Shown here: positions 35,831-40,995 of the stretch, one piece after another
Layout of the letters: every line of letters starts with the position of its first letter
Position numbering within the stretch: position 1 is the first letter of the stretch
DNA from: a virus
Strand: one strand, 5' to 3'
IMG/VR virus record: IMGVR_UViG_3300024265_000113
Location: 1 to 40,995 of that record
DNA length: 40,995 nt
Position numbers and translations under genes: made by a program
Notes under the pieces: model-generated
Database searches by the model: none
What the model saw: the letters and a program-made list of their open reading frames with translations, nothing else
Told to the model about the DNA's origin: nothing

Positions 35831-36037
35831 TTAGTCCCAGACTTCTTTGGTTAGGTTCGAGGCGATTTCCCGATTTTCAACCTCTCTAAGCCTTGACATT
35901 CTGACCTTCATGCGGCTAGGTTTGTCCTGCTCTTTGATGTGGTTAATTCTTTCGACTGCAAGTTTGATAGTTAAAAGTCGACCGCTTAGTTTTTTTGCTA
36001 CGCTTTCTGCCACGTCTGCTGTTATTTGATTTTGCAT
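35831..36037 (-). CDS. Hypothetical helical protein, 68 aa
   Basis: Almost entirely helical, with Lys/Arg and Glu spaced evenly (MRLREVENREIASNLTKE). It begins one base after the preceding stop (TAA c ATG). No family recognised. Confidence 0.55.
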   Translation of the reverse strand: MQNQITADVAESVAKKLSGRLLTIKLAVERINHIKEQDKPSRMKVRMSRLREVENREIASNLTKEVWD

Positions 36038-36038
36038 G

Positions 36039-36347
36039 TTATTGCTCCGTTATTAGTGAGAAATTAGATATTTCGTTTATAATTTCACTGAAACTTGACT
36101 TTGATATAGCGTCAGTATCTGGGTTTACTAGCTTTAAGCATGACTCTTCCGACCACTTAAAGTTGCCGTTAATTGTAGATTTCAAGTCTGTCTTATAGCT
36201 TTTGCGGCTTTTTGAGTGAGGTGTGCCATCTTCGTTAACTAGATCTTTAACCCCAAACCTACTAATAATAAATCTGTGCCCTTCACTTCCGGATTCTGAT
36301 TTTATTATTTCAACGTAATCACCTTCTTTGAATTTAAAATTTACCAT
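36039..36347 (-). CDS. Hypothetical protein with SH3-like start, 102 aa
   Basis: FKFKEGDYVEIIKSESGSEG at 4-23 looks like a KOW or SH3-type strand pattern. The rest is polar and Ser/Asn-rich with a helical tail. The start overlaps the end of the 36341 frame by seven bases. Function unknown. Confidence 0.58.
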   Translation of the reverse strand: MVNFKFKEGDYVEIIKSESGSEGHRFIISRFGVKDLVNEDGTPHSKSRKSYKTDLKSTINGNFKWSEESCLKLVNPDTDAISKSSFSEIINEISNFSLITEQ

Positions 36348-36448
36348 GGCATTGTCTCGATTATATTAACGAACGAATAGGCTTCGATAATTGCGAATAC
36401 AGCAAACAAGAACCAAAACCAGCGTTTTGCGTGTTTTTTATATGGCAT
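36341..36448 (-). CDS. Small membrane protein, 35 aa
   Basis: ATG at 36448 follows a good AGGAG site. After a basic start (PYKKHAKRW) there is one strongly hydrophobic segment (10-28) and a short polar end. It overlaps both neighbours. Likely a membrane peptide of the early operon. Confidence 0.55.
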   Translation of the reverse strand: MPYKKHAKRWFWFLFAVFAIIEAYSFVNIIETMPW

Positions 36449-36518
36449 TGATAGCTACTCCTATAATGACGGCGACAACGATAACCCAGGGGCTATTGCA
36501 GCGTTTATCCCAGTTCAT
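36438..36518 (-). CDS. Tiny membrane peptide, 26 aa
   Basis: ATG at 36518 overlaps the preceding stop as TAATG, and one hydrophobic helix (about 11-24) follows a short charged start (NWDKRC). It contains the ribosome site of the next membrane peptide and may mainly serve coupling. Confidence 0.45.
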   Translation of the reverse strand: MNWDKRCNSPWVIVVAVIIGVAINAI

Positions 36519-36739
36519 TATTTACGCCCCAAAATTTGATTAGCAATTGAATCGAAAACCGGCTGAATTTTTAACAAGTCGTGCATGTCGGTAGAGTAAA
36601 CGCTGCCGGTCGCCTTGTAATAGAGTAGGTCAAGAAATACCTTACCGCCTGAGTCGACTTCGCCAGACACTTCAACTTCTACCTCTTGCCCTTCTATGGT
36701 TATTGTTACTGGTCTATATGTGAATGCATGTGCTTTCAT
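36518..36739 (-). CDS. Hypothetical protein, first gene of the minus operon (73 aa)
   Basis: ATG 36739 is chosen for the GGGAGAG before it. The protein begins with beta strands (FTYRPVTITIEGQEVEVEVS) and continues as mixed alpha/beta. As the first gene behind the divergent early promoter region it is likely made very early. No family recognised. Confidence 0.6.
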   Translation of the reverse strand: MKAHAFTYRPVTITIEGQEVEVEVSGEVDSGGKVFLDLLYYKATGSVYSTDMHDLLKIQPVFDSIANQILGRK

Positions 36740-36828
36740 GGTGGCTCTCCCTTTTGTTTCATTCAAGTTACTATATGGCGCGGGAATAAGTCAACATATA
36801 TTTAAACTAAAAAAAGAACATAAAAAGA
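36740..36828. promoter_or_regulatory. Divergent early control region
   Basis: Two operons start here in opposite directions. On the minus strand TTGACT (36794-36789) is a good -35; possible -10s TAGTAA (spacer 15) or TATAGT (spacer 13) are poorly spaced. On the plus strand the block is AT-rich (GTCAACATATATTT and A-runs). A + strand promoter further on may be TTGCAT (36839-36844) with TAAAGT. No repeat-type operator is obvious. Confidence 0.4.
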
Positions 36829-36918
36829 ATGAAAGTAGTTGCATTAAATCTAAAGGGGAGTAAAGTTAACTCATCGAAACGAAGCAAACAAACAAAAGGC
36901 AAATATCATGAAAATTAA
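36829..36918 (+). CDS. Possible 29-residue basic peptide
   Basis: ATG 36829 starts a frame of 29 codons, rich in Lys, Ser and Arg, that overlaps the next gene. The ribosome site is weak (AAAAAGA). It could be a leader peptide for the + operon or a chance frame. Confidence 0.28.
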   Translation: MKVVALNLKGSKVNSSKRSKQTKGKYHEN

Positions 36919-37069
36919 AACTCTAGTTAAGCAAACTGTTAATAGTTTTGGCTCTATTATGCCAGCCGGCTCTCGGGTTGAGGTAGAGGTTGTTGTTGGT
37001 AGCAGCTTGGTTAAATGCCGATCTAGCGAGCTCGGGGTCTTTTATACTCGTCGCTCCAACGTTCAATAA
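36908..37069 (+). CDS. Hypothetical small protein, 53 aa
   Basis: ATG 36908 follows AAAGGCAAA. The chain has a strand-rich centre (SRVEVEVVVGSSLVKC) and basic end, perhaps a small beta barrel. It is the first solid gene of the rightward early operon. Function unknown. Confidence 0.55.
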   Translation: MKIKTLVKQTVNSFGSIMPAGSRVEVEVVVGSSLVKCRSSELGVFYTRRSNVQ

Positions 37070-37079
37070 GGTGGTAGTC

Positions 37080-37277
37080 ATGAATAAAGGTTTAGTGGTT
37101 CACATTTCGCTAACGGCGGATGAAAAAGAAAAGTTTTACAAGGCGGTTGACGCATCCGACTTTAACAAGAGCGTTTTCGCAAAAAAAGCACTTATGGCTA
37201 GCGTTTATAAATCTGGTAGAAAGATGTTTAAGCCAGCCGACATAAACAAAGGGATGTTGAGCACTAAAAATGAATAA
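37080..37277 (+). CDS. Small ribbon-helix-helix-like protein, 65 aa
   Basis: ATG 37080 is set by AAGGTGG. The VVHISLTADEKEKFYKAVDA segment, then helix FNKSVFAKKALMASV, has a strand-helix-helix profile close to ribbon-helix-helix regulators. The rest is basic. Longer upstream frames run over the previous gene. Moderate certainty for the fold. Confidence 0.55.
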   Translation: MNKGLVVHISLTADEKEKFYKAVDASDFNKSVFAKKALMASVYKSGRKMFKPADINKGMLSTKNE

Positions 37278-37395
37278 CCTCAAATGCCCAATGTGCGGAT
37301 CAAGCATGACCGTTAGAAAAGTAGCAGACGGCGAGGTTATCGATTGCGATAACGATAACCAAGAGTGCAATTTTCAAGTTGATAAGGAAGATTAA
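37270..37395 (+). CDS. Small zinc-ribbon protein, 41 aa
   Basis: CPMCG near the start and two further Cys (DC, EC) later make a probable zinc ribbon. It starts eight bases before the end of the preceding gene and ends one base before the next ATG, so it is tightly coupled. Acidic end. Function unknown. Confidence 0.6.
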   Translation: MNNLKCPMCGSSMTVRKVADGEVIDCDNDNQECNFQVDKED

Positions 37396-37396
37396 G

Positions 37397-37906
37397 ATGA
37401 GCATTGGATCTTACACTAGCGACAGCGGATGGGGTGGCGGGATTGATGAATTTGCTTTTGATTCAATTGGCGAAAACCTATGCAAAGGAATTTGGGAGGG
37501 GCAAAACTATACGCAATACAAAATATCAGAAATGACAGCTAGTCACTTGAGAAACACCATTCGACATTTGCAGGGTAAATCTAGCTCTATGTCGTTTTCT
37601 TGTGATTCCGAGTTATTTGATGATGTTATTGATGTTATGCAAGACGAGTTGATTTCTAGGATTGGCAAATCAAGTGCCAGTAAGCCCAAGGCGGCAAGCT
37701 TAAAACCAAAGCAAGCACCTAGAGGCTCAAAGTTAAAATTAAAATGTCACTGTGGTGGCGTTTACGAAGCAAGAAGCGCAGACATAAAAAGAGGATGGGG
37801 AAAGTCATGCTCTAAACGTTGTGCGGCCATAAAGCGAGATTTCGGCAGACCAAACCCAGTAATGGCCGACACTGGCGAAAAAGTAAAATTTGGCAAAAAG
37901 AAATAA
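37397..37906 (+). CDS. Phage protein with C-terminal zinc-finger-like domain, 169 aa
   Basis: The first 95 residues are an acidic alpha/beta part. A Lys-rich linker follows, and then a domain with CHCGG, ADIKRGWGKSCSKRCAA, typical of a family of phage proteins that may bind DNA. ATG 37397 overlaps nothing and follows AAGGAAG. Unknown role, possibly recombination-linked because the exonuclease gene is next. Confidence 0.62.
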   Translation: MSIGSYTSDSGWGGGIDEFAFDSIGENLCKGIWEGQNYTQYKISEMTASHLRNTIRHLQGKSSSMSFSCDSELFDDVIDVMQDELISRIGKSSASKPKAASLKPKQAPRGSKLKLKCHCGGVYEARSADIKRGWGKSCSKRCAAIKRDFGRPNPVMADTGEKVKFGKKK

Positions 37907-37929
37907 CTAAAATAAATAAGGTGACACCA

Positions 37930-38670
37930 ATGAAAATATTAGAACTAAAGCAGGGTGATGACATTTGGCACGAAGAGCGATTTAGATCCGTAACCGGAAC
38001 AAAATTAGAATCTGCAGTGGGCGCTTGCTATTCGGCCGCCAAAGCTCAGTGGGTTTTAGGCGGTAAAACGTGGGAGTTCGATGGCGATAAACTAGTGTGC
38101 GTCAAAGAAGGCAAGCAAACAAAAGCAAGCCGAGACAAGCAAGAAACGTTATTGCTTGATCTGGTATCTGAATGGCAAAGCGAGCTTGAAATAAACGATT
38201 TTTGCTCAGCAGATATGGAGAGAGGGAACGATTTAGAGCCTCATTCGGTAGCGGCAGCTAGTAAACGCCACAACGTTAACTTTGTAACGTGCGGAATGCT
38301 ACAAAGCGATACTATGCCAGCGTTTAAATTTAGCCCTGATGCAATTTGCTTTGATAAAAACGGCGTTATCGTTGGCGGGTATGAAACAAAATCAAAGGCA
38401 GGCAAAAAGCACATTGAATACATCATGGCCGACGAAGTGCCAAGCGAACATTTATTGCAGTGCTTATGCCCCATGATTATGGATGATTGCGTTAAGTGGT
38501 GGATATTTGGCCATTTTGATGACCGAAATCAAATTAACAATCTTTTCACCAAAGGCATTAAACGCGAAAATTACGAAGATTTTATTCAGGAAGCGCGATC
38601 TTTACTGGTGGCATTCTTGGCGGAAGTTGACGCAACAGTTGAAAAATTAGGTGGTGAATATCATGGCTAA
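37930..38670 (+). CDS. YqaJ/lambda-Exo-type recombination exonuclease, 246 aa
   Basis: The catalytic set is visible: MERGNDLE (96-103, with E103), SPDA (135-138, D137) and YETKSK (E152, K154), followed by HIEYI and VPSEHLLQCL. This is the viral recombinase exonuclease fold of YqaJ and lambda Exo, 5'-3' degradation of duplex DNA to give 3' single strands for annealing. ATG 37930 follows AAGGTGAC. It overlaps the next gene by eight bases. The annealing partner is probably encoded by the next gene, though no Bet/RecT/ERF is recognised. Confidence 0.85.
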   Translation: MKILELKQGDDIWHEERFRSVTGTKLESAVGACYSAAKAQWVLGGKTWEFDGDKLVCVKEGKQTKASRDKQETLLLDLVSEWQSELEINDFCSADMERGNDLEPHSVAAASKRHNVNFVTCGMLQSDTMPAFKFSPDAICFDKNGVIVGGYETKSKAGKKHIEYIMADEVPSEHLLQCLCPMIMDDCVKWWIFGHFDDRNQINNLFTKGIKRENYEDFIQEARSLLVAFLAEVDATVEKLGGEYHG

Positions 38671-39220
38671 TGTAAAGCAGGCAATGCAGTCAAAGTCAGA
38701 TCAATTAAATTATGTTGATGTTGGCGAGGGCAGCTTAATTGCCCTTATTGAATCTGTTCATGTAACAAATTCAGATCAGCAACCAATAACAATTACATTC
38801 GCCGGGTGTAATGGTAAGCCGTACAAGCCAAACAAGGGCATGATCCGGGTATTAGCTGGCGCGTGGGGTGAGGAATCCGATTACTGGGTAGGTAAAACCA
38901 TTAAGATAACCGGCGATCCAACGGTGAAGTGGGCAGGCGAGGAAGTCGGCGGTCTGGTTGTTGGTGCATTATCTGATATTGATAAGGCTGGGTACACGGC
39001 ATACATACAGAAAAATAAGCGCGTTAGAGTTAAGAAAACGATTCCGCTTTTAGCTGTTGAGCCTGTTTTTTATTCTGATGAGCTATTTTCTAATGATGCG
39101 GTAGCCATGTCCGAGGCCATAAAGTCAGGAGCTGAAACGGTCGATAGTATCGCTAAGCAATGGAATTTATCGCTGACACAAATTGAATCGCTAAACAAAT
39201 TATCTAAGTCGCAATCATAA
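38663..39220 (+). CDS. Conserved exonuclease partner protein, 185 aa
   Basis: The core KPYKPNKGMIRVLAGAWG, YWVGKTIKITGDPTVKWAGE and VGGLVVGALSDID is a well-conserved phage family, usually found next to recombination exonucleases. It could be a DNA-binding annealing accessory; no activity is established. ATG 38663 overlaps the exonuclease stop and is preferred to GTG 38651. Confidence 0.68.
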   Translation: MANVKQAMQSKSDQLNYVDVGEGSLIALIESVHVTNSDQQPITITFAGCNGKPYKPNKGMIRVLAGAWGEESDYWVGKTIKITGDPTVKWAGEEVGGLVVGALSDIDKAGYTAYIQKNKRVRVKKTIPLLAVEPVFYSDELFSNDAVAMSEAIKSGAETVDSIAKQWNLSLTQIESLNKLSKSQS

Positions 39221-39582
39221 TGATCGGCTTGCTGGGTTTATGTAACAGTATACTAAACCCGGTTGATTTGACTCACAAATTAACCGACGACTCAAAGCTG
39301 ATTGCCCGGGCAAAAGTAAAACAAAGACCAGGACCGGAACCAAAGCCATTCTACAGCCCGATATGGGCAGAAAACAAAACGGGCCCGGGGCGTCGAGTTA
39401 TAAGTGTTAAATTTGAAGATGGCGAAAGGCTTAAGCGTTGCCCGCAGTGCGAAACATGGAAGTCTGCCGACACAAAGAGCTTTAATGTAGATCCGCACCA
39501 GCTAATAGGGATATCTTCAAGGTGTCGATGTTGCTCAAGAAAAAACCAACGTAAGACGAAGGTCGTAGATACAAAACAATAA
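39220..39582 (+). CDS. Zinc-finger-like phage protein, 120 aa
   Basis: CPQCETWK and, after a 20-residue linker, CRCCSRK form a probable zinc site, with the phrase F..DPHQLIGISSRCRCC typical of small phage DNA-binding proteins. It starts at a TAATG overlap with the previous gene. Function unknown. Confidence 0.62.
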   Translation: MIGLLGLCNSILNPVDLTHKLTDDSKLIARAKVKQRPGPEPKPFYSPIWAENKTGPGRRVISVKFEDGERLKRCPQCETWKSADTKSFNVDPHQLIGISSRCRCCSRKNQRKTKVVDTKQ

Positions 39583-39584
39583 TA

Positions 39585-39608
39585 AGCCTTTAAAATCAAT
39601 TAAAGGCT
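39585..39608 (+). other. Perfect 9-bp stem-loop after the zinc-finger gene
   Basis: AGCCTTTAA and TTAAAGGCT pair perfectly around a 6-base loop. No T-run follows, so it is not a standard terminator; it may protect message ends or be an attenuation element. Confidence 0.5.
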
Positions 39609-39630
39609 AACAAACTAACAGGTGGATGAA

Positions 39631-40086
39631 ATGAAAACTGAATACGATATTAAAGTTGAGTTCAAAATAAAATCAACAAAAGATTTTAGCGTTGTCGCTA
39701 TTGGATGGAAAAGTCGCGACCAATGGAATTGGAATGTTTACGCAAACATATTTGAATCTCACCCTCTTTTTAATGACGCGGAAAAGGCTAAAAACTTACC
39801 ATTCAATTGCGGGTGCACCTTTGATAAGTTAATTACAGAGTCACCAACAAAAGACAAATCTGAATGGTACGACTTTGATCGCGAATACAAAACATTAAAA
39901 GTTGGCTCTGATTATAATCATATTCATGACGATTATGATAACCACCCAAGCCCTTTTGATGGGTTGCCTGGGTTTATTGAGCGAGATGCGCTTGAGCTTG
40001 TTAAGTCATTAATGACAAGAAATTCAAATTGGTTGAAGTCGAATCCGACCAATGAAATACCTATTAGCAGGCAACGAAAGCACTAA
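39631..40086 (+). CDS. Hypothetical protein, 151 aa
   Basis: An alpha/beta protein with several Trp and Asp-rich loops (DYNHIHDDYDNHPSP). ATG 39631 is preferred over GTG 39622 because of AGGTGG upstream. Its end overlaps the PapB-like gene by 35 bases. No family recognised. Confidence 0.58.
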   Translation: MKTEYDIKVEFKIKSTKDFSVVAIGWKSRDQWNWNVYANIFESHPLFNDAEKAKNLPFNCGCTFDKLITESPTKDKSEWYDFDREYKTLKVGSDYNHIHDDYDNHPSPFDGLPGFIERDALELVKSLMTRNSNWLKSNPTNEIPISRQRKH

Positions 40087-40306
40087 ACGGGTTGAGCTAT
40101 TAATCAGCTTAACTCGAATAGAAAGCGAGCCATTGATTAAGGCTCTAAACCAGCACTTAGTCAACGGTAAGCCAGAAAACAGCGCGGCCATACTTAACGG
40201 CATACCGCAGCCTAACTTTAATCGGGCAATGGTCAAGTTAAATAAAGTAGCTGAGACCGTTGAGGCAATTAAAGCGCTGGATTGGGCTCACATTAATAAC
40301 AAATAA
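40052..40306 (+). CDS. PapB-family-like regulator, 84 aa
   Basis: LLISLTRIESEPLIKALNQHLVNGKPENSAA, then NFNRAMVKLNKVAETVE, follows the helical pattern of PapB-type adhesin regulators, which phages also use. The pattern of ES...LI.AL..HLV.G is the main cue. The start lies inside the preceding gene. It directly precedes the methyltransferase and may control it (inference). Confidence 0.65.
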   Translation: MKYLLAGNESTKRVELLISLTRIESEPLIKALNQHLVNGKPENSAAILNGIPQPNFNRAMVKLNKVAETVEAIKALDWAHINNK

Positions 40307-40333
40307 ATTAAGTGATATAAACGGAGAATAAAA

Positions 40334-40995
40334 ATGGAGCAAGTAATCGCTAATATAGCAAAAATGGACGTTAACGGGATGCGTCTTGAACTACCTAAAG
40401 GTGAGCAATTCACTAACTACCCACAAGTCAAGAAGGCGCTGATAAAAGCTGGTGGTAAATACGTTAAATGTGGCTTTGTATTCACAACCTGCCCACAGGC
40501 AATTAAAGACCGCTTATGTGGTGGTGAGAAAATTGACGACAAGAAGAAGTTTCAGTTTTTCCCTACCCCGCGCAGTTTGGCTGTCCGTATGGTTGAAATG
40601 GCTGACATTCAGGAAAGTGACCGCTGTCTTGAGCCTAGCGCTGGCCAGGGCGCTATCGCTGACATTATACCGTTTAATAACCTGACAGTAGTCGAGCTGG
40701 ATCCGGTCAATCATAAGCACTTAATTGATAAAGGTCACATTTGTTACATTCGAGATTTTCTGACAGTCACTAAAGGTACCTTTGGTTTTAAATTTGACAA
40801 GATTGTCGCCAACCCACCGTTTACTAAAAACCAAGACATTGACCACATCATGCATATGTACACCTTACTCAATTCCGGTGGCCGCATTGTTACATTGTCC
40901 AGTCAGTCCTGGGTCAAAGGGTCTCAGAAAAAGCAGATTGCATTCCGTAGCTGGCTTAATGACTTGGATGCGGTGATTGAGTCAATACCCGAGGG
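40334..40995 (+). CDS. DNA adenine N6-methyltransferase (5' part; continues at 146-206)
   Basis: The SAM-binding motif I LEPSAGQGAIA (99-109) and the amino-methyltransferase motif ANPPF (159-163) are clear; FFPTPRSLAVRMVEMA before motif I is the usual phage lead-in. The N-terminal 70 residues are a separate, small, partly Cys-containing unit. The full protein, joined across the window ends, has 240 residues. ATG 40334 follows GGAG. Such genes usually protect phage DNA from host restriction. Confidence 0.9.
   Translation, partial: MEQVIANIAKMDVNGMRLELPKGEQFTNYPQVKKALIKAGGKYVKCGFVFTTCPQAIKDRLCGGEKIDDKKKFQFFPTPRSLAVRMVEMADIQESDRCLEPSAGQGAIADIIPFNNLTVVELDPVNHKHLIDKGHICYIRDFLTVTKGTFGFKFDKIVANPPFTKNQDIDHIMHMYTLLNSGGRIVTLSSQSWVKGSQKKQIAFRSWLNDLDAVIESIPE
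40849..40995. repeat. Right copy of terminal redundancy (same as 1-145)
   Basis: Bases 40849-40995 repeat bases 1-145, with TC at 40869-40870 not found in the left copy. This right-hand version keeps the methyltransferase frame and is the one to trust. Confidence 0.9.

Noticed and set aside
29404-40321. 14-base TTAAGTGATATAAA shared at 29404-29417 (minus) and 40308-40321 (plus)
   Set aside because: AT-rich matches of this length are expected by chance in 41 kb; the neighbouring genes have nothing in common.
1-40995. tRNA genes, CRISPR arrays, insertion sequences, integrase
   Set aside because: Looked for cloverleaf-like stems, regular direct repeats with spacers and transposase or tyrosine-recombinase motifs; none seen by eye.

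Overview
The window is essentially one complete tailed-phage genome of about 40.85 kb. Its first 145 bases recur as its last 147 bases (with a 2-base difference), so it is a linear cut through a circular or circularly permuted assembly, and one gene, a DNA methyltransferase, spans the cut. The virion genes match the P22 type of podovirus in content and order: small terminase, large terminase, portal, scaffold, coat, gp4-like adaptor, gp10-like stabiliser, needle-like protein, three ejection proteins, and a tailspike with a P22-type head-binding domain. The DnaC-type helicase loader, NinB and YbcO homologues and GH24 lysozyme point to a gammaproteobacterial host; the exact host cannot be read from the sequence. 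I saw no integrase, CI-type repressor, tRNA or CRISPR array, so a strictly lytic life is plausible but unproven. Layout: (1) 1-2760, + strand: end of the methyltransferase, then a lysis region with a GH24 endolysin, a GTA-type 3-TM holin, a second holin-like protein and several very small membrane proteins. (2) 2870-7740, + strand: accessory genes (HTH protein, Lar-like zinc protein, HNH/AP2-type homing-endonuclease-like protein, an HslV/proteasome-like Ntn hydrolase) and the largest gene-free stretch, 3831-4297, which appears to encode a compact structured RNA with its own promoter and intrinsic terminator. (3) 7810-25739, + strand: the P22-like packaging, head and tail operon, interrupted at 12.0-12.7 kb by four small genes including a Phd-like antitoxin and a cysteine-rich microprotein. 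(4) 25779-36739, - strand: a long, tightly overlapped early operon carrying a second copy of the cysteine-rich microprotein, nuclease and recombination genes (VRR-NUC-like, YbcO, NinB), a second HNH/AP2 protein, a shortened beta-sliding-clamp-like protein, a DnaC-like loader, an O-like initiator with internal repeats (probable origin), an HNH protein and a ribbon-helix-helix regulator. (5) 36740-40995, + strand: a divergent early operon with small regulators, a YqaJ/lambda-Exo-type exonuclease and its conserved partner, zinc-ribbon proteins, a PapB-like regulator and the methyltransferase. Replication probably starts inside the O-like gene and uses host DnaB loaded by the DnaC homologue. Recombination functions are split between the two early operons. 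Late + strand genes seem to be driven by several modular promoters of the form TGTG(G/T)TACAAT, mostly placed just after an intrinsic terminator, rather than by one late promoter. Most small reading frames rest on ribosome-binding sites, start-stop overlaps and packing; their functions are unknown.
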